64,000 nt of DNA from Candidatus Kuenenia hertensis (GCA_021646465.1 SOET01000011.1:35560-99559); one strand, 5' to 3'. Counted from the first letter of the stretch, positions 8,838 to 21,383 are shown. Translations and numbers: made by a program. The notes: generated from the sequence alone by a model not told the origin.

Positions 8838-9821
8838 ATGGGCATAGAGGATTCAATAAAGACGTATGGCGCAAGGATTGATGATATGCTCAGGGAGCTG
8901 ATTCCTGTAAGTGAAAAAAACTATCTCAGTGAGCCTATATGGTATCACATGAGTACGAAAGGAAAACGGGTGCGGCCTGCAATATGTCTTATCACATGTG
9001 AAGCCCTTGGTGGCAATCCGGACAATGCTTTGAGTTTTGCCCTTGCAATAGAAGTGCTGCATAATATGTTTCTTATGCATGATGATATTGAAGACGGTGA
9101 CACGGTAAGGCGTGATCAGCCTACGGTATGGGTAAAATATGGAACGGCAAATGCAATAAATGCGGGCGATTATCTCCTCGCCTGTGCATACAGGAGCACT
9201 CTTGCGAGCCCTGTTGATCTGGAAAAGAAGTTAAAATTATTAGAGGTATTGACGCTGACCTATGAAAAAACAGTAGAAGGCCAGGCCCTTGATATTAACG
9301 CACGTGCCGCTGAAGATTTTACTGTGGATGAATATATGAAAATGGTGGAACTTAAGACGGGTTATTATCTAGCCTGCGGTATGGTGGGTGGCGCCATTGT
9401 ATCCGGCGTCTCGGATGAGGTGGTAAAAAAGATATGGATGCTTGGCAAAAACATGGGGCCTGCATTCCAGATACGGGATGATCTTATTGACCTGACACAC
9501 GGAAAAGGGCGCGGGGGTGTTATTGGTTCTGATATAAAAGAAGGGAAAGCAAGTTTCTTATATTCATATGTTTTACAAATTGCTTCCGGGGAACAAAAGA
9601 AAAAGCTGCGTGAAATTATGTTAAAACCGAGGGAAGAAACAACCACAGACGATATAGCCTGGGTACTTGGAATGTACAGACAATATGATGCGATGAAATA
9701 TGCCCAGGAGTATGCGGATAATTTAGTGAAAGAGGCGTACAATACCATTAATGATATTCCGGTGGATGACAAAACAATATTCAAAGAAATTGCGTCGTTT
9801 ATGGCACAGCGCCTGTCGTAA
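8838..9821 (+). CDS. trans-polyprenyl diphosphate synthase (FPP/GGPP synthase type)
   Basis: Condenses isopentenyl diphosphate with allylic diphosphates to make farnesyl, geranylgeranyl or longer chains. The first aspartate-rich motif is D82-D83-I-E-D86 (HDDIEDGD) and the second is D214-D215-L-I-D218 (IRDDLIDL); KGKRVRP near residue 37 binds diphosphate. The 327-residue length and the first-motif spacing fit medium-chain synthases; chain length cannot be set from sequence. GGTTGAGGAG precedes ATG 8838. Products could feed quinone, hopanoid or carotenoid synthesis. It follows efp by 51 bases. Confidence 0.88.
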   Translation: MGIEDSIKTYGARIDDMLRELIPVSEKNYLSEPIWYHMSTKGKRVRPAICLITCEALGGNPDNALSFALAIEVLHNMFLMHDDIEDGDTVRRDQPTVWVKYGTANAINAGDYLLACAYRSTLASPVDLEKKLKLLEVLTLTYEKTVEGQALDINARAAEDFTVDEYMKMVELKTGYYLACGMVGGAIVSGVSDEVVKKIWMLGKNMGPAFQIRDDLIDLTHGKGRGGVIGSDIKEGKASFLYSYVLQIASGEQKKKLREIMLKPREETTTDDIAWVLGMYRQYDAMKYAQEYADNLVKEAYNTINDIPVDDKTIFKEIASFMAQRLS

Positions 9822-9889
9822 TGTTCTTTTGCAATACTCAGCAGGCTAACTGACGTGCAGTAATCAATTTTTTGTTACAATCAGGCAAT

Positions 9890-11155
9890 ATGCAGCGCGG
9901 AACCACTGTTAATTTAGGTAATCTTATCCTTTCGCTATCTGATGCAATGGATTATGCCAGTTCATTTCTGGTGCAGCACCAGCAAAGAGTTGCCTTTATT
10001 GTATGGGAAATGAGCAGGGCTGCAAATCTGCCTGTCGGGAGAACAGAGACAAACTTTGTTGCTGCATTGCTCCATGACATAGGTGCGTTTTCAGTAGAAG
10101 AAAAAATTGCAATCCGTAATATTGAAATAGAAAATATTGAAGATCATTCCATTCGTGGCGCACTTCTTCTCGAAAACATACCATTATTGAAAGGAACTCC
10201 GGAACTTATCCGAGCACACCACAAAGCATGGAAACATTGGAAAGAACCCATTGAAACATCTCTTGTCTTTGATTCACAATTGCTGCATGTTGCCAACTAT
10301 CTCGAGTGCTTAATTGATCGCAATAAGCATATACTCCATCAAAACGAAGATATTATTTCGAAGATTAATACTCTCTCCGGCTCTGTTTTTCACCCTCAAA
10401 TTATAGACCTACTGAACAACGTATCTAAGCGTGAAGAGTTTTGGTTAGACATCGTTTCGCCAAGATTATATTCTGTCTTGCTCCATGAAGGACCGTACAG
10501 GAGAATAGAAGTAGAAATTTCCGATATTGTTAAAATTTCAGAACTCTTTAGAAATATAATTGATTTTCGGTCCCGTTTTACAGCGACTCATTCATCCGGG
10601 GTAGCAACAGCAGCTTCAATATTGGCAAAGACAATAGGTTTAACTGATAGAGAAATTGAGCTTATGTATGTTGCAGGCAATCTGCATGATTTGGGAAAAT
10701 TAGCCATACCAAATGCTATTCTTGATAAACCGGGAAAACTTGATAAAAAAGAAACGGCAACAATGAAATCACATACATATTTTACTTTTTCAATTCTTAA
10801 AACTATTGGCAACCTTAAACAAATCGCAGAATGGGCTGCTTATCATCATGAATTCATTGATGGTTCAGGCTACCCATTTCATTGCAAAGCAGAAGAGCTT
10901 GATACCGGATCAAGAATTATGATGGTGGCTGATGTTTTTACTGCACTGGAAGAAGATCGGCCATACAGAAAAGGCATGTCAAAGGAAAATATAATAAATA
11001 TTATAAGAAAATTTGCAGAGAAAAATCTTTTTGATGCCAAAATAGTGGGCAATTTATTTGAAAATTTCGACGAAATCTATACTTGTACACGTGAAAAACA
11101 AGCTGCTGCCAAAGAATTTTATAAACAACAGTTTAAATGTATTGAGAGAAGGTAA
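9890..11155 (+). CDS. tandem HD / HD-GYP domain protein
   Basis: A soluble protein of 421 residues from ATG 9890 (a TTG at 9872 would add 6 residues). The N-terminal half has an HD motif (LLHDIGAF). The C-terminal half is a full HD-GYP domain: HDLGKLAIP, then HHEFIDGSGYP, then VADVFTALEEDRPYR. HD-GYP domains hydrolyse cyclic di-GMP to GMP or pGpG using a di-iron centre. No sensor or receiver domain is present, so the N-terminal HD domain may be regulatory. This is one of two HD-GYP proteins in the window (see 62031). It lies 68 bases after the polyprenyl synthase. Confidence 0.8.
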   Translation: MQRGTTVNLGNLILSLSDAMDYASSFLVQHQQRVAFIVWEMSRAANLPVGRTETNFVAALLHDIGAFSVEEKIAIRNIEIENIEDHSIRGALLLENIPLLKGTPELIRAHHKAWKHWKEPIETSLVFDSQLLHVANYLECLIDRNKHILHQNEDIISKINTLSGSVFHPQIIDLLNNVSKREEFWLDIVSPRLYSVLLHEGPYRRIEVEISDIVKISELFRNIIDFRSRFTATHSSGVATAASILAKTIGLTDREIELMYVAGNLHDLGKLAIPNAILDKPGKLDKKETATMKSHTYFTFSILKTIGNLKQIAEWAAYHHEFIDGSGYPFHCKAEELDTGSRIMMVADVFTALEEDRPYRKGMSKENIINIIRKFAEKNLFDAKIVGNLFENFDEIYTCTREKQAAAKEFYKQQFKCIERR

Positions 11156-11162
11156 AAATTAC

Positions 11163-11199
11163 CTATTCAGCGTAATTCATAACACACCCCTAACTCGGC
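11163..11199. repeat. MITE-1 left-end fragment
   Basis: CTATTCAGCGTAATTCATAACACACCCCTAACT matches the end and first core segment of MITE-1 and then diverges. It sits just upstream of the truncated outer-membrane efflux gene, so an old element may have caused that gene's loss of its 5' end. Confidence 0.7.
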
Positions 11200-11344
11200 G
11201 ATAATTCATGTCTTGTGACAGGCGGTTTTGAACCACTACCTTCTTGAACCTTGATGAATGAGTAGCTGTTTGTATCTTTGTTAAAAACGTGTATTCCAAA
11301 ATTTATTATTTCAAAAGGTCATACTATGTCTACATATTTCTTTA

Positions 11345-12375
11345 ATGTTCATAAGTTTCATTTATCATGAAATAGGGCTGAATGAAAGCCAGAACCTTGT
11401 ATCAATAACTCAACCCATTATTACTGCAGGCAAGAGAGGCCTCGAAATAAAGGTAAGCAAAAAAGCAAAAGAAAAAAGTGAATTTGAGCGAGACTCTTTT
11501 CTCCTCAGTGTTATTGCTGATACCAAAAAGGCATTTTACAAGGTATTAGCAGATCAGGAAGGCTACACGGTAGCAAAAGAAACAGAAAAGATATCGAAAG
11601 ATATTTATGAAAGTGAAAAGCTGCGGTTTGAATCAGGAGAGGTTGCTCTTACAAATGTACTCAGGGCAGAGGTAGAATTATCAAAAGCAAGAAATCGTGT
11701 ATCTCTCATGGATGGAAAACTGCAAAACTCTTTCAAGGAATTACAAACGATCATGGGTATCCCGGAGGTAAACGATTTGAACATCACCGGAAAACTGATA
11801 ACAGCACCCATGGAACTGTCATTAGATGAGCTAGAACTGAATATGAAAAACAATCAGCCGATGCTCAAGGCGTCGGAAAAGAAGATAGAAATAGCGGTAG
11901 CTCAGTTAATGCTGGAACAAAGACAGGTCATACCGAACATCTCCGTATCAGCAGGCTATAAAAGGCTTTCACAGGAAGATGCAGATACCGTTCAATTTGG
12001 TTTGGGAATACCAGCCCTTTTTTTTACCGTAATCAGGGAAATATACAAAAGAGCAAGGCCCTTTCCCGAAAGGCAAAGAACGAAAGCGCTTCAGTGTATC
12101 AGCAAATGCTGTTCGAGTTAAAAAAGAATTTTAACTTATACAATGTTGAGAGAAAACGCATACTCGAATTTAAAGACAAGATTCTGCCACGGGCAGAAGA
12201 AGCCCTAACACTAATTACCAGGGGATATAAAGAAGGAGAATTTGGTTATATAGACCTGCTGGATACACAGAGGATATGGGCAGATACAAGGATCACCTAT
12301 ATTGAGTTGGCAAAACACTTAAACCTGATAATAGCGGATATTGAAAGACTTGCGGTCGTGAAAATAGGAAAATAA
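11345..12375 (+). pseudogene. outer-membrane efflux protein (TolC/CzcC family), 5'-truncated and frameshifted
   Basis: Would be the outer-membrane channel for the RND system that follows. The family resemblance starts at LNESQNLVSITQPI (about 11375) and includes the coiled hairpin segment GEVALTNVLRAEVELSKARN. The frame from 11345 goes out of register at an eight-T run (12018-12025). The other frame then reads PLFFYRNQGNIQKSKA, the expected NRNQG family pattern, and continues to 12375 (YIDLLDTQRIWADTR). About 100 N-terminal residues including the signal peptide are absent. Both damages together suggest a pseudogene; the T8 slip alone could be a sequencing error. Confidence 0.85.
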
Positions 12376-12415
12376 TAAATAAAGACGTTTATATAGAATG
12401 AACAGGGGATCAGTA

Positions 12416-13945
12416 ATGTGGGTCAAAAAGATATATCAAACAGTTTATTTTAAGAAGTTGTTACCAATCAGTATTGCCGTTTTGACAGGTATTGTTCTGG
12501 CGTTGATTATTCTCCGCATGGAAAAAACAACGGTTAAAGATTCTCATGAACATACCGAATCACCAGATGAAGCGGATGTATATAGAAAGGGACCTCATGG
12601 AGGCAGATTATTATCAGAAGATGACTTTCAGGTTGAGATCACGATTTATGATCGGGGTGTTTCTCCCCAATTTAGGGTTTATTTATTTGACAGAGGAAAA
12701 ACTATTAACCCTGATGAGGTAAGGCTGACCATAGAATTGCATAGGCTTGGTAACCGTGCGGATATGATTGACTTCCGGAGGGAGGGTGATTATCTTTGTG
12801 GCAACAAGGTTATTGAAGAGCCACACTCTTTCGATGTCCGGGTGTTTGCAGAATGGAAAGGTAAGAGCTATCAATGGGAATATTCACAGAGTGAAGGGAG
12901 AGTCAAACTTACTCCGGAGGCAGTAAAAAGCGCCGGGATTGGTATTGAGACAGCCGGATCTGCTCAGATTAAAACCGTCCTTGAGCTTCCTGGCGAAATC
13001 GAACTCAATGCCGATAAGGTAGTGCATGTCGTACCAAGGGTCTCAGGGGTAGTAATGGATGTGTACAAGAATCTTGGTGATACGGTCAGGCATGGAGAGG
13101 TTATCGCCGTTCTTGACAGTCAGGAAGTGGCGGAACTAAAGAGTGAATACATGGCCTCATTGAAACGGGTAGAACTGGCGCGAGCAACATTTGAAAGGAA
13201 AGAGCGCCTCTGGAAACAGAAGATCTCTTCAGAAAAAGACTATCTCGCCAGTCGGCAGGCATTGGCAGAAGAAGAGATAAACCTGCAAACGGCGGCACAA
13301 AAACTGCTCGCATTGGGGTTTTCACAAACTGATTTGGATACTATTCCGGGAATCGTAGGTAGGGTGCTTACCAAGTATGAGCTAAAAGCACAGTCTGATG
13401 GCATTGTTATCAAAAAAGAGATTGCCGTGGGTGAGGCTATTAAGGAAGATGCCGATATCTTCGCTATTGCGGATTTATGTACGGTTTGGGTGGGAGTAAC
13501 GGTGTACGCTAAAGACTTACGTGTGATCAAGGTGGGGCAGGACGTTACGGTAAGATCAAAAATATTAGGCCTGGAAACGGATGGTACACTGACGTATCTT
13601 GGTCCACTTGTCGGCGAACAAACACGTACTGCTCAAGGGAGAGTTATTGTGCAGAATCCGGAAGGTCGTTGGCGTCCAGGTCTTTTTGTTACTGTTGAGA
13701 TAGTTCAGGAAGAGGCGACAGTGCCGGTAGCAGTATCAGTCGATGCAATACAAACATTCCATGACCGGTCTGTAGTTTTTGTACAATACGGCGACCTGTA
13801 TGAGATCCGCCCGTTGGAGTTGGGAAGAAGCAATGGAAGGTGGGTAGAGGTATTGCATGGTCTTTCTCCGGGTGAGAAATACGTTTCACGCAACAGCTTT
13901 ATTCTCAAGGCAGAGTTAGGCAAAGCAGGGGCAATCCATGAGTAG
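12416..13945 (+). CDS. czcB: RND efflux periplasmic adaptor (CzcB/CusB type)
   Basis: A membrane-fusion protein linking the inner-membrane pump to an outer-membrane channel. ATG 12416 is preferred over 12398 because AGGGG lies 7 bases before it, giving 509 residues. One N-terminal membrane helix (about residues 17-36) is followed by a His/acid-rich linker (DSHEHTESPDE) and a GPHGGRL segment seen in heavy-metal adaptors. A beta domain, lipoyl half-motifs (VVPRVSGVVMDVYKNLGDTV), a coiled hairpin (EYMASLKRVELARATFERKE) and a membrane-proximal domain follow. It is 91 bases upstream of the pump gene. Confidence 0.85.
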   Translation: MWVKKIYQTVYFKKLLPISIAVLTGIVLALIILRMEKTTVKDSHEHTESPDEADVYRKGPHGGRLLSEDDFQVEITIYDRGVSPQFRVYLFDRGKTINPDEVRLTIELHRLGNRADMIDFRREGDYLCGNKVIEEPHSFDVRVFAEWKGKSYQWEYSQSEGRVKLTPEAVKSAGIGIETAGSAQIKTVLELPGEIELNADKVVHVVPRVSGVVMDVYKNLGDTVRHGEVIAVLDSQEVAELKSEYMASLKRVELARATFERKERLWKQKISSEKDYLASRQALAEEEINLQTAAQKLLALGFSQTDLDTIPGIVGRVLTKYELKAQSDGIVIKKEIAVGEAIKEDADIFAIADLCTVWVGVTVYAKDLRVIKVGQDVTVRSKILGLETDGTLTYLGPLVGEQTRTAQGRVIVQNPEGRWRPGLFVTVEIVQEEATVPVAVSVDAIQTFHDRSVVFVQYGDLYEIRPLELGRSNGRWVEVLHGLSPGEKYVSRNSFILKAELGKAGAIHE

Positions 13946-14009
13946 TAACTATTGATAAATCTAAAGCACAAATTTGTATTTGTTTCGGATTTACCAGGAA
14001 GTACATTAA

Positions 14010-17220
<3,211 letters not shown>

Positions 17221-17222
<2 letters not shown>

Positions 17223-17290
17223 GGAATTTCAAAGTTTTCACATAGCGGCAAGATGCGTCTTGCCGCTACATTGTTAAAAGCAACCGAATG
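17221..17290. repeat. dispersed palindromic repeat (GGCAAG..CTTGCC family), copy 1
   Basis: AAGGAATTTCAAAGTTTTCA leads into a hairpin, TAGCGGCAAGA/TCTTGCCGCTA (17243-17268), then ACATTGTTAAAAGC. Related copies lie at 25635-25690 and 51626-51695. Its place directly after czcA could allow it to act as a transcription stop. Confidence 0.75.
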
Positions 17291-17343
17291 CCTAATTAAA
17301 AAAAATTACCATACAGGCGCTGTATGCAGAAAGAGAATAGACG

Positions 17344-18450
17344 TTGAGTAATTTAAACCGGCTTACTATTGGTGCATATGTATATCCCGGATGGCACGCA
17401 TGCCCCGAACGTAACCGTAACTTTCCTCTGTCCTGGAGTGAGTGGGAGCTTGTGCTTAACGCACTGGCGCGTTTTGAGGGACACAATCAGCCACGTGTTC
17501 CACTCTATGGACCATATGATGACTCACTCCCTTCTTCCGCAAACAAACAAGTGTGTCTTGCCCGTGAATACGGGATAGATTTTTTTATCTACGGATTTTT
17601 CTGGTCAAGGGGAAAACGCGTATTAGACGCGGCGCTGGATACCGGCTTTCTCGGAAAAGAAGGGGGAGGAAATTTTCCGTTTGCACTCATGTGGGCAAAC
17701 AGAATGCCCCGCGGTGTTTTGCCGGTAAAGCAAGATCATGGGTCGGAAATAGACCCGGGAAGACGGGTATATACCGATCCTGATGATTTTATGCAATTGA
17801 TCCAATATCTCGAAGAAAGATATTTTTCACGGCCAAACTATTTCCTTATAAATAATATGCCGATGTTTTCCATTTTCGACAGCACTTTTTTTCTGCGGCA
17901 GCTTGGTGTGGAATGTGCTTTTAAAGCGATAAAGCGGGCAAAAGAGTATCTTATGAAAAAAGGGTACCGGGGATTGCACCTCATGGCGGTCAATCCATCA
18001 GTTACAATGATTAAGGAATTCAAAAAAGCCGGATTTGACAGTGTGAGCCATTATGTGTGGCTGCCGGAATGGAAAGGAGAGTATCTGCAGGATTATGGGG
18101 AATTGATTATTACCCGAAGCAGTGAATGGAACTCTTTTGCCGAAATGTCAAACCTTGCCTATTATCCTTCCGTATCTCCCGGATGGGACGCCTCACCCCG
18201 TGGGGAAGTACATGGGAAACAAAAACCCTTTCGCTATCCATGGTGGCCGATTGTGGTAAATGAACACCCAAAACTATTTTCTGAATTTCTCGGGAAAGCA
18301 ATTCAATATACAAAAAGAAACAACAATAATCAACTTTGCTTTATTGCATCATGGAATGAGTGGAGCGAAGGACATTATCTGGAACCGGATACCCGTTTCG
18401 GTACGGAATGGCTGGAAGCCGTGCGAAGGGAGAAATTCAATGCCGTCTGA
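17344..18450 (+). CDS. GH99-like/WbsX-family protein
   Basis: A 368-residue protein of the WbsX family (PF14307), a GH99-like barrel often found with glycan biosynthesis genes. Seen: IGAYVYPGW, FEGHNQPRVPLYG, GIDFFIYGFFW, and near the end FIASWNEWSEGHYLEPD, which is the strongly conserved WNEW...E(G/A) segment holding the putative catalytic acids. The only start in frame before the conserved region is TTG 17344. It overlaps the next radical SAM gene by 11 bases, so the two are probably translated together. Confidence 0.75.
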   Translation: MSNLNRLTIGAYVYPGWHACPERNRNFPLSWSEWELVLNALARFEGHNQPRVPLYGPYDDSLPSSANKQVCLAREYGIDFFIYGFFWSRGKRVLDAALDTGFLGKEGGGNFPFALMWANRMPRGVLPVKQDHGSEIDPGRRVYTDPDDFMQLIQYLEERYFSRPNYFLINNMPMFSIFDSTFFLRQLGVECAFKAIKRAKEYLMKKGYRGLHLMAVNPSVTMIKEFKKAGFDSVSHYVWLPEWKGEYLQDYGELIITRSSEWNSFAEMSNLAYYPSVSPGWDASPRGEVHGKQKPFRYPWWPIVVNEHPKLFSEFLGKAIQYTKRNNNNQLCFIASWNEWSEGHYLEPDTRFGTEWLEAVRREKFNAV

Positions 18451-19357
18451 GTGGACTTTTGTGTCTGTTGATCTGGAGATTACCAATGTTTGTGGTGCAA
18501 AATGCCTTATGTGTCCGCGTGACTCAATAACCCGGCCAAAAGGTATGATGAAAAATGAAATATTTAAAGTGATAAGCGAAAAACTCATCAGGGAAGGAAG
18601 TCTTATAACGTTTTCCGGCATGGGGGATCCATTATCGCATCCGATGGTATTTGAATGGATCCGGGAAATACGCGGGAATAAAGGAGACGTTGGTATTGTT
18701 GTTAACCCGGCGTCTTTAGGAGATAATATTTCTCATGCGCTTATTCAGGCAAGGCCAAACTCCATTACCCTTTCTTTTCCCAGTATACGAAAGGAAGTTT
18801 TTGAGAAGTTGTGTCCTCAGATACCTTTTGATCTGGCAATAGAAAGGGCACGAGAGTTGATAAATCTGTCTACCGGAAATGTTGGTCTCAGAATATCAGG
18901 AATACTTACTGAAATGAATCCTGACGAGCATGAAGTGTATGTGTTTTTCTGGAAGAGTCTGGGTGTTCCTTCCGCCCAGGTTGCATGTCATGGCCGCGGT
19001 GGAAATTTAAAAGCGCCTGGCGTATATAAACAACGGGACTATGGGATGGAAACAGGATATTGCGGACTTCTCAGGTACCATTCGTTTGTTACATGGGAGG
19101 GAAATGTACTTACGTGTTGTCACGACCTTTCCGGCGAAACTATGCTGGGAAGTCTCATAGACAGCGATATTTGCGAAATTGCAGACCGGAAACGGAAACT
19201 ATTAAACAGCAATATATCCTTTAAGGTGTGCACGCAATGTGATGAACCGTTAAGAAATTCGAATCCTCCGATAGAAGGTTTTCCTCCAAAAAATAGAGAT
19301 GAACGAAGGGCATTTTTCCGGAAAATGAGATTGAAAAATAAAGTTCTGGCAACATAA
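18440..19357 (+). CDS. radical SAM protein with SPASM-like C-terminus
   Basis: A 305-residue enzyme. ATG 18440 is chosen because GAAGGGAG precedes it and the upstream frame lies inside the WbsX gene. The SAM cluster is in CGAKCLMC (ITNVCGAKCLMCPRD). Seven further cysteines toward the end (CGLLRY, CCHD, CTQC) fit a SPASM-type auxiliary cluster domain, though the spacing was not tested. SPASM proteins mature peptides or modify other macromolecules. Translational coupling to a WbsX glycan protein suggests a role in surface glycan or peptide modification; the substrate is unknown. Confidence 0.75.
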   Translation: MPSEWTFVSVDLEITNVCGAKCLMCPRDSITRPKGMMKNEIFKVISEKLIREGSLITFSGMGDPLSHPMVFEWIREIRGNKGDVGIVVNPASLGDNISHALIQARPNSITLSFPSIRKEVFEKLCPQIPFDLAIERARELINLSTGNVGLRISGILTEMNPDEHEVYVFFWKSLGVPSAQVACHGRGGNLKAPGVYKQRDYGMETGYCGLLRYHSFVTWEGNVLTCCHDLSGETMLGSLIDSDICEIADRKRKLLNSNISFKVCTQCDEPLRNSNPPIEGFPPKNRDERRAFFRKMRLKNKVLAT

Positions 19358-19486
19358 ATTGTTATAGTGAAACAAATAATGTTTTCAAAATATAAACCTG
19401 TTTTTTCACTGTCGTACGAGAAATACCCTTCGACTCCGCTCAGGGTGACAGTTCGTATCATCTATGCAAAAGCATGTCATGCTGAG

Positions 19487-19728
19487 CGGAGTCGAAGCAT
19501 CGAAAAACAGATGCTTTTGACAAAATGGGGATCATTCCCAAATTTTTGCAAAATCCCCCCCCCGGCGGGTTCAGGTCTGTGACCTGAACCCCACGTTTCA
19601 TGCGTGGTAATTTAGCCATGAAATGTATATATCGCTATTAATCACATAAACTATTGGGTTCAGATTACAAATCTGAACCCGCAAGGGCGGAGTTGAAGCA
19701 TCGAAAAACAGATGCTTTTGACAAAATG
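19487..19728. repeat. 41-bp direct repeat flanking a palindromic element
   Basis: The segment starting CGGAGTCGAAGCATCGAAAA (19487-19527) recurs at 19688-19728 with one mismatch. Between the copies lies the 118-bp element at 19565-19682. Just before it, CTTCGACTCCGCTCAGG (about 19428) and its inverse (about 19480) form another hairpin. No gene was found in 19358-19749. Confidence 0.8.
19565..19682. repeat. 118-bp two-hairpin element (GGGTTCAG family), copy 1
   Basis: It has two 11-bp stems: GGGTTCAGGTC/GACCTGAACCC (19567-19591) and GGGTTCAGATT/AATCTGAACCC (19656-19680), joined by about 64 bases. The whole element recurs in inverted orientation at 63822-63939. Confidence 0.85.
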
Positions 19729-19749
19729 TTATATCATTAACTAAAGGTT

Positions 19750-20310
19750 TCATTTTTTTTTGAGCACAGCCCTCCATCCTGTTGCCGGTGTTGCAGTCGG
19801 ATAAAGCACTTTGCTAACGTCTTTTGCCATTTCGGTAATGTAAAATGCCTGAGGGTCTTCTTTAAGGACAATCTGCAGTATCCACTTAATATTTTTACGG
19901 CGACAAATTACGTAGAGTACGGCTACTTTACCGTACATTCCCTCTCCTTCCAGCTTTGTTACCACCTGACCTTGTTTTCTGAGTTCGTGTGCGATACGTT
20001 CCCCCGCATTTTTTGTGAATACCCTTAGAATGAAAAATCCCAGAGCCATTTTACGCTCAACAAATATTCCAACGGCATTCCCTGCCGCAAATCCAAAAGC
20101 ATAAAAAAGGCATAATATTGGGGAACTCATAACCTTTTGGATAACGGTGGAAATCACCGCTATCCAGATAAGAATCTCGAAAAAACCTAAAATGAACGCA
20201 AGGAGAGATCTCCCCTGAATGGTTACTATTGTGCGAAAAGTGCCTAATGTTACATCACAAATACGTGCAAAGAAGATAATAAATCCGGTTATGAGAATTT
20301 CGTAATTCAT
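19750..20310 (-). CDS. UPF0316/DUF5698-DUF2179 membrane protein
   Basis: A 186-residue inner-membrane protein similar to the B. subtilis YebE-type family. Three hydrophobic segments cover about residues 5-30, 33-55 and 60-80. ARICDVTLGTFRTI is the hallmark of DUF5698, and the C-terminal soluble part (VTKLEGEGMYGKVAVLYVICRRK) is a DUF2179-like domain. Function is unknown. It is transcribed opposite to its neighbours. Confidence 0.75.
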   Translation of the reverse strand: MNYEILITGFIIFFARICDVTLGTFRTIVTIQGRSLLAFILGFFEILIWIAVISTVIQKVMSSPILCLFYAFGFAAGNAVGIFVERKMALGFFILRVFTKNAGERIAHELRKQGQVVTKLEGEGMYGKVAVLYVICRRKNIKWILQIVLKEDPQAFYITEMAKDVSKVLYPTATPATGWRAVLKKK

Positions 20311-20637
20311 TGTTTATAAAAATACGAATAGAGAAGTGAAAAAAAATTAATATATTATACTAGCCCTTATGCAAGCGTGATTTTATAAGCAGAGTAAACG
20401 TATAAGAGTTCAAAAGAGAGCATTCCTGATTTTTTGTAAACTGCCCGTATTATAGTATCACAAGCATCCTGCTTGTGCAATTTATTAACACTCAAGCCGG
20501 AAGCTTGAGTTACTTTATGCGAATGTTTTTTAGACATTGGCAAAGATTTTTTTACTTTTAATGCAGAAGGTTAAGATACATTTTCATGTTTGACCAAATG
20601 GCAGGTATGATATATTGTAATACCAGGGAGGATTCTT
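20311..20637. other. gene-free interval with repeat debris
   Basis: It holds one end of the GCATTCCCGA repeat at about 20426 and two small hairpins, CAAGCATCCTGCTTG (about 20461) and ACTCAAGC/GCTTGAGT (about 20490-20510). No coding signal was seen. GGGAGG at about 20625 is the ribosome site for the gene at 20638. Confidence 0.6.
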
Positions 20638-20916
20638 ATGAGCAAAACGAAAATAGCAATTACTTTGGATCAACATATCGTTAAACGCTTAGACAGACTT
20701 GTAAAAGAAGACGCTTTTACAAGCAGGAGTCAGGCAATTCAGGAAGCAGTTGAGGAGAAACTGCAAAGGATGGATAGCAGTAGGTTAGCGAAAGAATGCT
20801 TAAAGTTTGATCCAGCCTTTGAGAAGTCTATAGCAGAAGAAGGTATGTCGATAGAAAGGATTGGTAAAAAAATTGGCCGAGTGTATCTAGAGGAATTAGA
20901 TAAGATTATTGAATGA
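20638..20916 (+). CDS. CopG/RHH-family antitoxin-like protein
   Basis: A 92-residue protein. KTKIAITLDQHIVKRLDRLV gives the beta-strand and first helix of a ribbon-helix-helix DNA-binding fold, and SRSQAIQEAVEEKL the second helix. Proteins of this type usually precede a MazF- or ParE-family toxin and repress their own operon. Here the next frame is a truncated DUF5615 fragment overlapping by 8 bases, so the cognate toxin seems to have been lost or replaced. GGGAGGATTCTT precedes ATG 20638. Confidence 0.75.
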   Translation: MSKTKIAITLDQHIVKRLDRLVKEDAFTSRSQAIQEAVEEKLQRMDSSRLAKECLKFDPAFEKSIAEEGMSIERIGKKIGRVYLEELDKIIE

Positions 20917-21130
20917 AAACCGTATCTTGTTAACCAACGATAAGGATTTTGGAGAGATTGTATTCAGACAGAAATTAATCTCCTCAGGAATTGTTCTTTT
21001 TAGGATTAGAGGACAAGATACAATGGAAAAGTTAAAATTACTCAGAAAAGTTCTAATCTCTCACAAGGACAGAATATCGAAACATTTTGTTGTTATCACC
21101 AAAGAAAAAGTTAGATTTATACCTATATAA
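20909..21130 (+). pseudogene. DUF5615 PIN-like toxin, N-terminal third missing
   Basis: The family is normally about 110-120 residues and starts with MKLLVDENLP-type sequence carrying the first acidic residues of the PIN-like site. Only the last 73 residues are present, beginning at RILLTNDKDFGEIVFRQ. The preceding 40 or so residues, which would include catalytic aspartates, are not found in any frame upstream because the RHH gene abuts. It is probably nonfunctional. Confidence 0.7.
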
Positions 21131-21152
21131 AAAATTAAGGAGGGGCATAAAA

Positions 21153-21383
21153 GTGGAGAAAAAATTACTGAACAGGATAGAAACAAATTCAAAAATAATG
21201 TTTGGTAAACCGGTAATCAAAGGAACACGATTAACGGTAGAAATAATCCTGGAAAAACTCGCCTATGGTGAAACAGAGAATGAGATACTGAAAGAATATC
21301 CATTCCTAAAAAAAGATGATATTAAGGCAGCGCTTCTCTATGCCGCAAAGGCAGTATCGCTTGAAGAGACAGTTGAAATATAA
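21153..21383 (+). CDS. DUF433 antitoxin-like protein
   Basis: A 76-residue protein with the DUF433 helix-turn-helix pattern: MFGKPVIKGTRLTVEIILEKLAYGET then DIKAALLYAAKAV. GTG 21153 is chosen because AAGGAGGGG lies 6 bases ahead; an upstream ATG at 21087 lies inside the previous frame. DUF433 proteins usually precede a DUF5615 PIN-like toxin. Here no toxin follows, while a DUF5615 fragment lies upstream, so the module appears rearranged. Confidence 0.75.
   Translation: MEKKLLNRIETNSKIMFGKPVIKGTRLTVEIILEKLAYGETENEILKEYPFLKKDDIKAALLYAAKAVSLEETVEI

Noticed and set aside
9872..9889. TTG 9872 as start of the double-HD protein
   Set aside because: ATG 9890 has a better upstream purine stretch; the TTG would add only six residues and has no ribosome site.
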